Origin: Planctomycetota bacterium | GTDB lineage: Bacteria > Planctomycetota > UBA8108 > UBA1146 | Assembly: GCA_002691835.1 (NCBI GenBank) | Contig: NZJA01000101.1 | Span: 16,656 to 36,658, forward strand | Direction: 5' to 3' | Length of the DNA: 20,003 nt | In this document: one piece after another, positions 1-8,488 of the stretch | Numbering within the stretch: the first letter of the stretch is position 1 | How the letters are laid out: every line of letters begins with the position of its first letter | Program-made: the position numbers and the translations under genes | The notes under the pieces: model-generated | Database searches by the model: none | Told to the model about the DNA's origin: nothing | The model's input: the letters and a program-made list of their open reading frames with translations, nothing else

Positions 1-2625
1 ATCCGCAGTCTATTTCTGGATTACTTCGAATCCCTGGGTCATGAACGGGTGGACTCCAGCCCTGTCGTTCCCCATGAAGACCCCACCCTGCTCTTTACCA
101 ATGCAGGAATGAATCAGTTCAAGGGAGTCTTTACGGGCCAAGAACTCCGCGACATTCCACGAGCCTGTTCTTCCCAAAAATGCATTCGCGCTGGGGGGAA
201 GCACAACGATCTGGAAAATGTGGGATACACCGCACGTCATTTGACCTTCTTTGAAATGCTGGGGAATTTCTCCTTTGGTGACTACTTCAAGAAGGAAGCC
301 TGCTCATGGGCCTGGGAGTTGATCACCGAGCGATTCGGGATTGAGGCCGATCGTCTGTGGATCTCGGTTTTTGAGGAAGATGATGAAGCGCGAGAGATTT
401 GGCGAGATCACGTAGGAGTTGCCAACGACCGCATCGTCAGTTTGGGCGTCAAGGACAACTTCTGGTCGATGGGCGATACCGGTCCTTGTGGCCCCTGTTC
501 TGAGTTGCATGTCGATCGGGGAGAAGAACGCTCTTGTGGATCTGACTGCGCTCTTGGAGTTTGTGACTGCGATCGCTGGATGGAGATCTGGAACCTGGTC
601 TTCATGCAGTTTGAACAGCGTGGCCCTGGTGACCGGATCATTCTGCCGAAGCCGAGTATCGATACGGGAATGGGACTCGAACGCATCACCATGATCCTTC
701 AGGACAAGGATGATGTTTACGAAACCGATTTGATGGCGACGCTGATCAACGGGATTGGCGAAATCACCAAGGTGGCACCACAGAAAGGTTCCGAGGGGAT
801 TCCGCATCGGGTGATCTCGGATCATATCCGCAGCCTGTCTTTTGCCATCGCTGATGGAGCATTCCCTTCGAATGAAGAGCGCGGATACGTACTTCGTCGA
901 ATTTTGCGGAGGGCGAGTCGCTACGGCTACAAGCTGGGAATGGAAAAGCCATTCCTCCATGAGTTAGTTCCATTGTTGACTCAGGAGATGGGCGAAGCGT
1001 TCCCCGAATTGATCGATCGCCAAGAGCTGATCACCAAGCTGATCTTCAAAGAAGAAGAACAATTCCTGAGAACCTTGAAAACAGGTATGACCCGCTTCGA
1101 TGAAGAGGTGGCCCAATTGGGAAGTTCGGAAAGCATGCAGTTTCCCGCCAATGCCGCTTTCTTCCTCCATGATTCATGTGGATTCCCCATCGATCTCACT
1201 GAGCAAATGGCTCGTGAGGTGGAGGTGGAAGTCGATCGGCCGGGCTTTGAAAAGTTGATGGAAGAGCAGCGTACTCGCAGCAGAGTGGGCAACAAGATTG
1301 GTGTTGCCGTGGAGAGCGGGGATCGAGCTGGGCCCAGTGGAGATTGGGGCCAGACTGAGTTTATTGGATACACTGAGGGAGCAGGGGAGGCTCAGCTTCT
1401 TTCGTTTGAAGCGGATGGTGACCAGGGGATCGTGATTCTTGATCGCACGCCCTTCTATGCAGAATCAGGGGGCCAGGTTGCAGATCTGGGATCTCTGCAA
1501 GTCGGTGGTTTACAGTTGCCGGTGACTCACTGCCAAAAAGATGGAAATGGAACATTCTTCCACACGGTCGATCTTTCACAGGTTGATGGAGTTTCTTTGG
1601 AACCGGGATCCGAAGTGCATGCTCAGGTCGATATGACCCGACGTCAGCATATTCAGCGAAACCATACGGCGACTCACCTTTTGCATGCTGCTTTGCGCCA
1701 GATCGTCGGCGATCACGTACAGCAAAAAGGTTCTTTGGTCTCTCCCGAGCGATTGCGATTTGACATCAGCCATTATGAAAAAGTCTCACCGGAACAGCTG
1801 AAAGAAGTCGAGGGGCGTGTCCAGGATTGGATCCTTCTCGACCAAGAAGTTGCCATTCACGAAGATATTCCCATCGACGAAGCTCGTGATCGTGGAGCGA
1901 TGGCGTTGTTCGGGGAAAAGTATGGAGACCGTGTCCGCATGGTCGAGATCGGAGATTTCTCGATCGAGCTTTGCGGGGGGATCCATTGTCGACATACCGG
2001 GGAAATCGGTCCGATGCTGATCACCGCAGAGGGCAGTGTGTCTTCGGGGGTTCGTCGTGTCGAAGCACTGACTGGAGTTGAGGGGGCCCGCCGAATACGG
2101 GAAAATGAAGATCTGATTCAGGATCTTTCCTTGCTCGTGAAAAGTTCCAGAGAGGAACTGAGTGGTCGACTGACATCTATTCTGAAGGAGAACCGTCAAC
2201 TCAGGGATGGGAAGGGAGCTGCCGCTTCTACCCGTGATCTCTTGGCGGATCTGGATGGGGGCCATGGGCAACGGATCCCGGCAGGATCCGGTGAAGTCGT
2301 GGTCGCACATTGGAACGATGCACCTCAGGATCAGCTTCTGGTCGTGGCTGATGCTCTCAGGAGACGCAAAGGAAAGCGGGGATTTGTGCTCGCATCCACC
2401 GGCGAAGATGGAGTTCGTTTTCTCTGTGGAACCTCAGAAGAAGTCCCCAAAGGGCAGGCTCATTGCGGAAAAATCGCCAAAATGGGGGCTGGATTGCTTG
2501 GAGGCGGGGGCGGCGGACGCCCTGAAATGGCTCAGGCGGGCGGTAAGGACGTAGATAAGCTCGATGAGGCTCTGGCGGCCATGTCTTCAGAGCTGGTTCA
2601 GTCCTTCTCCGAAAATGACGCCTGA
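1..2625 (+). CDS. alaS: Alanyl-tRNA synthetase, 5' end cut by window edge
   Basis: This cytoplasmic enzyme charges tRNA-Ala with alanine and clears mischarged Ser/Gly products. The reading frame is open from base 1, and its first visible residues (IRSLFLDYFESLGHERV) match the AlaRS N-terminus. Only about ten residues plus the start codon are therefore missing; the GTG at 49 is internal. The catalytic core shows the DPTLLFTNAGMNQFK and RAGGKHNDLENVG blocks. The editing domain carries the zinc motif HTATH (bases 1663-1677) and the later Cys/His pair CGGIH (1972-1986). A Gly-rich DHHA1-type tail (GGGGGGRPEMAQAGG) ends the protein. The visible 874 residues fit the usual length of about 880. A promoter-like element lies just after the stop, so the next genes probably have their own transcription start. 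Identification is certain. Confidence 0.98.
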   Translation: MRSLFLDYFESLGHERVDSSPVVPHEDPTLLFTNAGMNQFKGVFTGQELRDIPRACSSQKCIRAGGKHNDLENVGYTARHLTFFEMLGNFSFGDYFKKEACSWAWELITERFGIEADRLWISVFEEDDEAREIWRDHVGVANDRIVSLGVKDNFWSMGDTGPCGPCSELHVDRGEERSCGSDCALGVCDCDRWMEIWNLVFMQFEQRGPGDRIILPKPSIDTGMGLERITMILQDKDDVYETDLMATLINGIGEITKVAPQKGSEGIPHRVISDHIRSLSFAIADGAFPSNEERGYVLRRILRRASRYGYKLGMEKPFLHELVPLLTQEMGEAFPELIDRQELITKLIFKEEEQFLRTLKTGMTRFDEEVAQLGSSESMQFPANAAFFLHDSCGFPIDLTEQMAREVEVEVDRPGFEKLMEEQRTRSRVGNKIGVAVESGDRAGPSGDWGQTEFIGYTEGAGEAQLLSFEADGDQGIVILDRTPFYAESGGQVADLGSLQVGGLQLPVTHCQKDGNGTFFHTVDLSQVDGVSLEPGSEVHAQVDMTRRQHIQRNHTATHLLHAALRQIVGDHVQQKGSLVSPERLRFDISHYEKVSPEQLKEVEGRVQDWILLDQEVAIHEDIPIDEARDRGAMALFGEKYGDRVRMVEIGDFSIELCGGIHCRHTGEIGPMLITAEGSVSSGVRRVEALTGVEGARRIRENEDLIQDLSLLVKSSREELSGRLTSILKENRQLRDGKGAAASTRDLLADLDGGHGQRIPAGSGEVVVAHWNDAPQDQLLVVADALRRRKGKRGFVLASTGEDGVRFLCGTSEEVPKGQAHCGKIAKMGAGLLGGGGGGRPEMAQAGGKDVDKLDEALAAMSSELVQSFSENDA

Positions 2626-2640
2626 CCTTGCAGGATCTCC

Positions 2641-2669
2641 TTGACCAAATTACGAGGCAATCATAACAT
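2641..2669 (+). promoter_or_regulatory. Candidate sigma-70-type promoter for rpmF-plsX-fab genes
   Basis: TTGACC (2641-2646, 5/6 to the -35 consensus) and TAACAT (2664-2669, 4/6 to the -10) are separated by exactly 17 bases. They lie between the alaS stop and rpmF. The predicted start near 2676 gives a leader of about 100 bases. Inferred from sequence only. Confidence 0.45.
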
Positions 2670-2695
2670 CCAAGCTTGTCCGGGTGAGGATAGGC

Positions 2696-2708
2696 CGGGG
2701 TTTCCCCG
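2696..2708 (+). other. Small GC hairpin in the rpmF leader
   Basis: CGGGG-TTT-CCCCG can form a 5-bp stem with a 3-base loop, about 70 bases before rpmF. No T-tract follows, so it is not a normal intrinsic terminator. It may be a leader structure or chance. Confidence 0.25.
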
Positions 2709-2779
2709 TTCGAGTCCCCCGTTGACCGCAGTCATGAAAACCAGGGTGCATGTGCACCAGAGACGATGGAGCGAGACCG

Positions 2780-2962
2780 ATGGCAGTCCCACAGCGTAAA
2801 ACCAATCAGGCCCGCAAGCGTAAGCGTCGGGCCCACGATGCCGTCAGGCCGATTCTTCATACCAAATGTACCCGGTGTAATTCCCTCACCCTTCCGCACA
2901 GCATTTGCGATGTCTGCGGCACTTATCGGGGAAGAGCGCTGTTGGCGGTCGAAGAGTTCTAA
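2780..2962 (+). CDS. rpmF: 50S ribosomal protein L32
   Basis: This is a 60-residue zinc-ribbon protein of the large ribosomal subunit. The N-terminus MAVPQRKTNQARKRKRRAHDA is the L32 signature of basic residues. Four cysteines (C30, C33, C43, C46; CTRC and CDVC) form the zinc site. I chose the ATG at 2780 because GGAG (2768-2771) lies 8 bases upstream and because L32 begins MAVP; a longer frame from 2750 would add ten atypical residues. It stands directly before plsX, the widely conserved rpmF-plsX-fab order that links ribosome and membrane synthesis. The DUF177/YceD gene that often precedes rpmF is absent here. Confidence 0.96.
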   Translation: MAVPQRKTNQARKRKRRAHDAVRPILHTKCTRCNSLTLPHSICDVCGTYRGRALLAVEEF

Positions 2963-2983
2963 AGACTCTCGGGTTGGAGTGAC

Positions 2984-4036
2984 ATGCCTCTTATTGCAGT
3001 CGACGCCATGGGCGGCGATAGCGTCCCTTCTGTACCCATTCAGGGTGCGTTTCGTGCAGTAGAAAAAAATCCCGATCTTGAAATCATTCTCGTTGGTCCA
3101 GAAGACCAAGCGATGCCAATCATCGATGAGTGTGGTGGACTCAATGATCGTATTCGTTTCATGCATGCTCCCGAGTGGGTCTCGATGGATGAGTCCCCAG
3201 TGGAAGCATTGCGAAACAAACCTGAATCCTCTCTTGCGGCCATCGTCAAGATGCAAAAAGAGCGTTCTGTAGAGGGGATCTTCTCCGCAGGAAATACCGG
3301 TGCCTTTGTTGCCGCATGCTCTGTCCATTTGAGAATGGTAGATGGTGTTCGCAGACCTGCTATCGCCTTGCCAATGCCGCGCGGCGAAATGCCCATCATT
3401 CTTTGTGACGGCGGTGCGAATGTGGAGAGCAGACCTCTTCACCTTCTCCATAATGCCGCGATGTCGGCCACTTTTCTGACTTCCGTCTACGGCATCGAAT
3501 CGCCAAGAATCGGTTTGTTGAATGTCGGTTCAGAAGAGGATAAAGGACATACCCTGGCCAAGGAGACCTTTGCTCTCTTGTCGGCGAGTGGGCTGAATTT
3601 TCATGGCAACGTAGAGGGTAATGATCTTTTCAACACCGCTGTCGATGTCATCGTCTGCGACGGTTTCACTGGGAATGTCGTCCTCAAATCTTCAGAGGGT
3701 CTCTCTGAGTTCATCTTCTCAACTATTGCCCGCGAGCTTTCCCGTGAATCAGTTGGAGGTCTCGATTTGGGACCTTTCAAGGAGATGATTGGGGCCGGCC
3801 TGAAAAGCATCGCCAGTCGCTTTGACTACGCCGAGTATGGGGGAGCTCCTCTATTGGGTCCCAAGGGGATCTGTACTATCGGTCATGGCAAGAGTGATGA
3901 AAAAGCGATCTGCAATGCGATCAGCTGGACCGGCAAAATGATCGAATCCCGATTTGAAGAAGATCTGGTTCGCGCAGTGGCTACTGTCAACGAGAACGTT
4001 GATTCAATTCAACGAAGCTCTGAACAGCAGACCTGA
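2984..4036 (+). CDS. plsX: Phosphate acyltransferase PlsX
   Basis: PlsX converts acyl-ACP to acyl phosphate, the acyl donor for PlsY in phospholipid synthesis; it is a peripheral membrane protein of the cytoplasm. The 350-residue length and the N-terminus IAVDAMGGDSVPS are typical. Other family blocks are visible: SAGNTGAFVAA, LNVGSEEDKG, GNVEGNDLF and CDGFTGNVVLKSSEG, with a C-terminal GGAPLLGPKG. The ATG at 2984 follows GGAG at 2976-2979, a short spacing of 4 bases. The gene starts 21 bases after rpmF and is followed 38 bases later by fabD, so co-transcription is likely. Nothing unusual is seen. Confidence 0.97.
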   Translation: MPLIAVDAMGGDSVPSVPIQGAFRAVEKNPDLEIILVGPEDQAMPIIDECGGLNDRIRFMHAPEWVSMDESPVEALRNKPESSLAAIVKMQKERSVEGIFSAGNTGAFVAACSVHLRMVDGVRRPAIALPMPRGEMPIILCDGGANVESRPLHLLHNAAMSATFLTSVYGIESPRIGLLNVGSEEDKGHTLAKETFALLSASGLNFHGNVEGNDLFNTAVDVIVCDGFTGNVVLKSSEGLSEFIFSTIARELSRESVGGLDLGPFKEMIGAGLKSIASRFDYAEYGGAPLLGPKGICTIGHGKSDEKAICNAISWTGKMIESRFEEDLVRAVATVNENVDSIQRSSEQQT

Positions 4037-4074
4037 TTCCATATTTGATTCTCTCCATTGGATCGTGAGGAACC

Positions 4075-5043
4075 ATGTCCCCTAATTCCCATCCAGATTC
4101 AGTTCGTGCTGTGCTCTTCCCCGGTCAGGGAAGTCAATTCATCGGTATGGCCAAGGATCTGTTCGAGAGTGAGCCGGTCGCTCGTCAACTCTTCGAGATG
4201 GCGAACGAGCGTATGGGGAGGGACCTGATGGAGCTATGCTCCAATGGCCCTCAGGAAGCGTTGAATGCAACGGATGTCTGTCAGCCGGCTATTTTTGTCG
4301 CTTCGCTGGCGGCAGTGAAAGTCATCGAGAATTCCGGAGGAGCTGCCCATCTGGAATCGAGGGCAACGGCAGGGCTCTCGCTTGGAGAGTACAGCGCGCT
4401 CGTCTATTGCGGTGCGCTCCAATTCGAGGACGCTCTCGATGTCGTCATCGCTCGTGGACGTGCCATGCAGGAAGCCTGTGAGAAAACCGAAGGCACGATG
4501 GCTTCGATTCTCGGCCTTGATCTGACCACAGTTCGTGAAGCTGTCGCAGAGGCTGCTGAAGCAGGAATTGTCGCTGTTGCCAATGTCAACGCTGCGACCC
4601 AGATCGTGATCAGCGGTGAGCGCGCTGCCGTTGAGCTGGCAGGAGAGAAAGCGAAGGAAAAAGGCGCCCGCCGAGTGATTCCATTGGAAGTTGCTGGCGC
4701 ATACCACTCTCCGCTCATGGCTTCTGCGACTGAAAAGTTGAAACCGATCCTTGCCGGTCTGCAAATCAGTGAGCCTCAAGTTCCTTTTTATGCGAATGTC
4801 AGCGGAGGACGGGTTTCTGATCCTGAAGAAATCCGCAAGGGATTGATTCAGCAGGTTGAATCCTCGGTTCTTTGGGAGCCGATTTTGAGCACCATCCTTG
4901 GTGACGGAGTCGAAGAAGTTCTGGAGCCTGGTCCAGGCAAAGTTGTTGCCGGATTGGTTCGCCAGATTGACCGCAGTATTCCAACCCGGTCGGTGTTGGG
5001 AAAAGAATCCATCGAGGAGTTGTTGGAAGGAACCGTGTCATGA
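4075..5043 (+). CDS. fabD: Malonyl-CoA:ACP transacylase FabD
   Basis: FabD moves malonyl from CoA to the ACP encoded downstream, supplying the extender unit for fatty acid synthesis. The 322-residue protein has the N-terminal FPGQGSQ block. Its nucleophile Ser102 lies in GLSLGEYSALV, and the catalytic His211 lies in VAGAYHSPLM. Most FabD proteins have GHSLG, so the residue before the nucleophile is Leu instead of His here; I believe this variant occurs in planctomycete-type sequences. TGAGG (4066-4070) precedes the ATG. The stop overlaps the fabG start (ATGA at 5040-5043), which suggests translational coupling. Confidence 0.96.
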   Translation: MSPNSHPDSVRAVLFPGQGSQFIGMAKDLFESEPVARQLFEMANERMGRDLMELCSNGPQEALNATDVCQPAIFVASLAAVKVIENSGGAAHLESRATAGLSLGEYSALVYCGALQFEDALDVVIARGRAMQEACEKTEGTMASILGLDLTTVREAVAEAAEAGIVAVANVNAATQIVISGERAAVELAGEKAKEKGARRVIPLEVAGAYHSPLMASATEKLKPILAGLQISEPQVPFYANVSGGRVSDPEEIRKGLIQQVESSVLWEPILSTILGDGVEEVLEPGPGKVVAGLVRQIDRSIPTRSVLGKESIEELLEGTVS

Positions 5044-5777
5044 AGCTCGACTTCAGTAATAAATCCGTGATTGTTACCGGCGGAACCCGTGGAATCGGAA
5101 AAGCCGTGGCCTGTGCATTCGCCGGTGCGGGAGCGAAAGTGGTTCTCTCGGGCAGGAGTGCTGAAAAGGCCTCTGCAGTTGCGTCTGAGATAGATGGCGA
5201 TGTTCATGGACTCGCTCTTGATATCGCAGACTCCAAAAGTGTGAGTGAGTTCTTTCCAGCAGCTCAGGAGATTCTGGGTGGGATTGATGTCCTCGTCGCC
5301 AATGCGGGCATCACCCGTGACAAATTGGTGATGGCAACAAAAGATGAGGATTGGGATGACGTCCTGTCGACGAATCTTCGGGGAACCTTCCTCTGTGCCA
5401 GGGAAGTGATTCGACCGATGATCAAGAGCCGATCCGGACGAATTATTGCGATGACGAGCGTTATTGGACTGACTGGAAATCCCGGACAGGGAAACTACGC
5501 AGCGAGTAAGGCGGGAGTGATCGGATTTGTCAAATCTCTCGCTCAGGAGGTCGCCAGCAGGAATATCACCGTCAATGCGGTCGCTCCAGGCATGATCTCG
5601 ACAGATATGTCTGCAGAAATTTCTGAAAAAGCCAAAGAAGCGATCGAGGGCCGAATTCCGGCAAGAAGATCCGGAACTCCTGATGAGGTGGCGGCTTCCG
5701 TCATGTTCCTGGCCAGTGATCAGGCCTCATATATCACCGGAGAGGTTCTTCGCGTCGATGGCGGTTTGGCCTGTTAA
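5040..5777 (+). CDS. fabG: 3-oxoacyl-ACP reductase FabG
   Basis: FabG is an NADPH-dependent short-chain dehydrogenase that reduces 3-ketoacyl-ACP to 3-hydroxyacyl-ACP. The 245-residue protein has TGGTRGIG (residues 13-20) for cofactor binding, NAG (88-90), and the catalytic Ser140, Tyr153 and Lys157 (YAASK). The C-terminal YITGEVLRVDGG is typical of FabG. It begins inside the last codons of fabD (ATGA overlap). The SDR family is broad, but position between fabD and acpP makes FabG secure. It is followed by a 170-base gap holding promoter-like elements for acpP. Confidence 0.96.
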   Translation: MKLDFSNKSVIVTGGTRGIGKAVACAFAGAGAKVVLSGRSAEKASAVASEIDGDVHGLALDIADSKSVSEFFPAAQEILGGIDVLVANAGITRDKLVMATKDEDWDDVLSTNLRGTFLCAREVIRPMIKSRSGRIIAMTSVIGLTGNPGQGNYAASKAGVIGFVKSLAQEVASRNITVNAVAPGMISTDMSAEISEKAKEAIEGRIPARRSGTPDEVAASVMFLASDQASYITGEVLRVDGGLAC

Positions 5778-5789
5778 GACAATTCTGAC

Positions 5790-5817
5790 TGGACGAATTC
5801 CCGGGTTTCCCTAGAAT
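5790..5817 (+). promoter_or_regulatory. Candidate sigma-70-type promoter for acpP
   Basis: TGGACG (5790-5795, 4/6) and TAGAAT (5812-5817, 5/6) are spaced by 16 bases, just after fabG. A start near 5824 would give a leader of about 120 bases. An independent acpP promoter would make sense because ACP is needed in far greater amounts than the neighbouring enzymes. Confidence 0.35.
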
Positions 5818-5824
5818 CTATCCA

Positions 5825-5840
5825 TGGCACTTTCCTGGCG
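5825..5840 (+). promoter_or_regulatory. Sigma-54-like -24/-12 element upstream of acpP
   Basis: TGGCACT-TTCC-TGGCG has the invariant GG and GC of sigma-54 promoters at the correct relative positions, plus a full TGGCAC block. The -12 half is imperfect (TGGCG against TTGCW). It lies 108 bases before acpP. A sigma-54 activator is encoded in this window, but no link between them is shown. Confidence 0.25.
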
Positions 5841-5909
5841 GAGATTGCCGGAGTCGGCGGGATCAAAGATCTGCGACCGAAGAGCGACAAAACTTGAAAC
5901 CATAGGCTT

Positions 5910-5929
5910 TTTTCGCTACTTGGCGAAAA
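5910..5929 (+). other. Hairpin directly upstream of the acpP ribosome binding site
   Basis: TTTTCGC (5910-5916) and GCGAAAA (5923-5929) form a 7-bp stem with the loop TACTTG. The stem ends 5 bases before the Shine-Dalgarno AAGGAGG. It could influence translation initiation or mRNA stability. The structure is read from sequence; its function is inference. Confidence 0.35.
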
Positions 5930-5947
5930 CTGAGAAGGAGGATAACG

Positions 5948-6187
5948 ATGAGCGTCGGAGATCAGGTCAAGGACATCATCGCTGAAGAACTCGGACTCGA
6001 TCGTGAGAAGGTCAAGGACGAAGCGGTTCTTCAAACAGATCTTGGAGCAGACAGCCTCGACATCGTCGAGCTGGTCATGAAACTCGAAGACAAGTTCGAC
6101 ATGAAGATTCCCGATGAGGATGCTGAGGGCCTTAAGACTGTTGGAGATGCGATCTCTTACATCGAGGCTAACTCCACTAAGGCTTAG
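5948..6187 (+). CDS. acpP: Acyl carrier protein
   Basis: This small acidic protein carries growing acyl chains on a phosphopantetheine arm. The 79-residue sequence has the DSL modification site with Ser36 ([14 protein letters not shown]), the following helix II that docks partner enzymes, and the usual acidic composition. A strong ribosome binding site (AAGGAGG, 5935-5941, 6 bases from the ATG) agrees with high expression. It is separated from fabG by 170 bases and from fabF by 25, so it may be the first gene of an acpP-fabF unit as well as part of the longer operon. Identification is secure. Confidence 0.98.
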   Translation: MSVGDQVKDIIAEELGLDREKVKDEAVLQTDLGADSLDIVELVMKLEDKFDMKIPDEDAEGLKTVGDAISYIEANSTKA

Positions 6188-6212
6188 TCTGCGCCATCGG
6201 AGGTAAATCCAG

Positions 6213-7454
6213 ATGAGCAGGAGAAGAGTTGTCATAACCGGAATTGGCGTGGTCGCTCCTATCGGGAACGACCTCGCCACCTTCTGGAACGGAATTCTGG
6301 AGGGACGAAACGGAGTGGGTCCTATTACCCATTTCGATCCCTCAGATTACCGCACCCGTTTTGCGATGGAGGTCAAAGACTTTGACCCTTCAACGCGGAT
6401 CGACCGTAAAACTGCACGCCTTCTAGACCGCTTTGCACAGTTTGCCCTTTATTCTTCGGGCGAAGCTTTGGAAGACAGCGGACTGGATCCTTCTGGAAGT
6501 CCTGATCGTTACGGTGTCATCACCGGGTCAGGAATTGGCGGCATTCAGGAGATGGAAGATCAACACTCCCTTCTTCGAGACCGTGGCCCAGATCGTGTTT
6601 CCCCCTTCTTTATCCCGAAGATGATCACGAATGCCGCAGCAGGCCAAATCGCCATTGCTCACGGCTTCAAAGGGGTCAACTACTCGACCGTGTCCGCCTG
6701 TGCTTCCAGCCAGCATGCGCTGGGGGTCGCTCTCGATACGATTCGTGCCGATCGTTGTGATGCCATCCTCGTCGGAGGAAGTGAGGCCGCGATCACTCCG
6801 CTGAGCATCGCGGGCTTCTGTGCCCTCAAAGCGATGTCGACGCGCAATGATGAATATGAAACTGCCATGAGACCCTTCCAGGCAAGCCGTGACGGTTTTG
6901 TCATGGGGGAGGGTGGTGCGATGTTTGTCTTTGAAGAACTCGAGCATGCTAAAAAGCGGGGTGCCCGTATTTATTGCGAAGTTCTTGGGTTTGGGTCAAC
7001 AGACGATGCATTTCACATTACAGCACCTGATCCCGAGGCAAAGATGGCTCGAGAAGCGATGCGTCTGGCGATCGTGGATGCCCGTCGAGATTCATCAGAA
7101 GTGAATTACATCAATGCCCACGGAACTTCGACCCCACTCAATGATGTCATGGAGCAGTCTGCAGCCAGTCAGTTACTGGGGGCGACCGCTGAATCCGTCA
7201 TGATGAGTTCGACGAAATCTCAGGTCGGACATCTTCTGGGAGCATCCGGAGCCGTAGAACTTGCTGCGACCGCTCTTGGTATCCGTGAAGGTGTTGTCCC
7301 TGCGACGATCAATCAGATTGATCCGGACCCGGAGTGCCCGTTGGATACGGTTGCGAATGAACCGCGAGAAGCACAGATCGAAGTGGCCCTCTCCAATTCC
7401 TTTGGCTTTGGAGGCCATGACGCTTGTCTCTGTGTCGGTCGTTTCAAGGATTGA
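6213..7454 (+). CDS. fabF: 3-oxoacyl-ACP synthase II FabF
   Basis: FabF condenses malonyl-ACP with acyl-ACP in the elongation cycle. The 413-residue protein has the thiolase fold and the Cys-His-His triad: Cys163 (SACASSQHA), His303 (NAHGTSTPLND) and His340 (KSQVGHLLGASG). The Gly-rich C-terminal block reads NSFGFGGHDACL, where many family members have Asn instead of Asp after GGH. The active-site context SACASSQHA also differs from the common TACATGTHA. GGAGG (6199-6203) lies 9 bases before the ATG. The gene follows acpP by 25 bases and is followed by the serA-like gene after 34 bases. Confidence 0.95.
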   Translation: MSRRRVVITGIGVVAPIGNDLATFWNGILEGRNGVGPITHFDPSDYRTRFAMEVKDFDPSTRIDRKTARLLDRFAQFALYSSGEALEDSGLDPSGSPDRYGVITGSGIGGIQEMEDQHSLLRDRGPDRVSPFFIPKMITNAAAGQIAIAHGFKGVNYSTVSACASSQHALGVALDTIRADRCDAILVGGSEAAITPLSIAGFCALKAMSTRNDEYETAMRPFQASRDGFVMGEGGAMFVFEELEHAKKRGARIYCEVLGFGSTDDAFHITAPDPEAKMAREAMRLAIVDARRDSSEVNYINAHGTSTPLNDVMEQSAASQLLGATAESVMMSSTKSQVGHLLGASGAVELAATALGIREGVVPATINQIDPDPECPLDTVANEPREAQIEVALSNSFGFGGHDACLCVGRFKD

Positions 7455-7488
7455 TCTCTATCTGAATCTCCTGCGAAAAGGAAACTCC

Positions 7489-8442
7489 ATGTCAGCTACA
7501 AATGGTCCCGTTCTGATTTCTGATCCGTTACCTCCGGCCACCGAAGAGATTTTACGAAATGCAGGACTCGACGTCATCGTCGGGGCAGACAAGGTCGAAG
7601 AGAGCCTTGCTTCCATCTCGGGTTGGATTCTTCGCTCGGGAACACAGATCACTGCTGATCTGCTTGAACAAGCACCTCATTTACGTTGTATCTGCCGTGC
7701 GGGTGCTGGAGTCGACAACATCGATTGCGACGCTGCTGCAGCCAAGGGAGTTCTGGTCATGAACACCCCAGCGGCCAACTCGAATGCTGCTGCTGAGCAT
7801 GCTCTTGCTCTCATGTTTGCAGTTGCGAGAAATGTGGGCCAAGGTCATCTGGGCATGAGTCAGGGTGGCTGGGATCGCAAGACACTTGTCGGCGTTGAGT
7901 TAGAGGGAAAGACCCTCGTCGTCGTCGGAATGGGCAAGATTGGTCAGAGAGTTTGTCGCAAAGCTCAGGGCTTGGGAATGAACGTTCTCGGCTGTGACCC
8001 CTTTGTAGAGGCGGCCGTCTGTGAAGCCAATGGAGCCACCCTCTCTTCTCTCGAAGATGCCCTTCCCAATGCGGACTTTATCTCGCTTCACCCACCTCTG
8101 AATGATCACACTCGGGGAATGGTGAACGATGACTTCCTCGGGCAATGCAAAGAGGGAGTCCGTATTGTCAATGTCAGTCGTGGCCCTGTGATCGATTCAG
8201 AAGCCCTCCTCCGGGCCGTCAACTCGGGACAGGTTGCTGCTGCAGGTCTTGACGTGTTTGTCGAGGAACCACCTTCAGAAGATGACCCTCTGCGTCATCA
8301 TGCGTCGATTATTTGCACGCCCCATCTCGGAGCATCGACTGTAGAGGCTCAGGACAATGTGGGATTGCAATCAGCACAGCAGGTCGCTGCGTTCCTTCTG
8401 GAGGGCCAGGTTCAGCATCCGGTCAATGAACCGGTTAACTGA
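7489..8442 (+). CDS. D-3-phosphoglycerate dehydrogenase-like 2-hydroxyacid dehydrogenase, short form
   Basis: This NAD-dependent D-2-hydroxyacid dehydrogenase most resembles SerA, which oxidises 3-phosphoglycerate in serine synthesis. The 317-residue protein shows the Rossmann motif GMGKIG (147-152) and the catalytic Arg231 (NVSRGPVID), Glu260 (FVEEPP) and His279 (TPHLGAST). It ends at HPVNEPVN, so the C-terminal regulatory ACT domain of long SerA forms is absent. The exact substrate cannot be fixed from sequence; glyoxylate or hydroxypyruvate reductase remain alternatives. I chose the ATG at 7489 (AAAGGA at 7477-7482), because the open frame upstream to 7261 overlaps fabF and is not dehydrogenase-like. 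It is probably last in the fab operon and converges with the minus-strand gene at 8489. Confidence 0.88.
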   Translation: MSATNGPVLISDPLPPATEEILRNAGLDVIVGADKVEESLASISGWILRSGTQITADLLEQAPHLRCICRAGAGVDNIDCDAAAAKGVLVMNTPAANSNAAAEHALALMFAVARNVGQGHLGMSQGGWDRKTLVGVELEGKTLVVVGMGKIGQRVCRKAQGLGMNVLGCDPFVEAAVCEANGATLSSLEDALPNADFISLHPPLNDHTRGMVNDDFLGQCKEGVRIVNVSRGPVIDSEALLRAVNSGQVAAAGLDVFVEEPPSEDDPLRHHASIICTPHLGASTVEAQDNVGLQSAQQVAAFLLEGQVQHPVNEPVN

Positions 8443-8488
8443 GCGTTTCTCTATAGATTTCATGAGACCCACGGCTCTTCGTCGAAGA

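Noticed and set aside
2708..2720. tRNA T-loop-like GTTCGAGTCCCCC before rpmF
   Set aside because: The flanking bases (CCCCG against CCCCC) cannot form a T-stem, and no anticodon or acceptor arm is found around it.
7261..7488. Upstream extension of the serA-like frame
   Set aside because: It overlaps the conserved C-terminal third of fabF in another frame, and the dehydrogenase homology starts only at the ATG at 7489.
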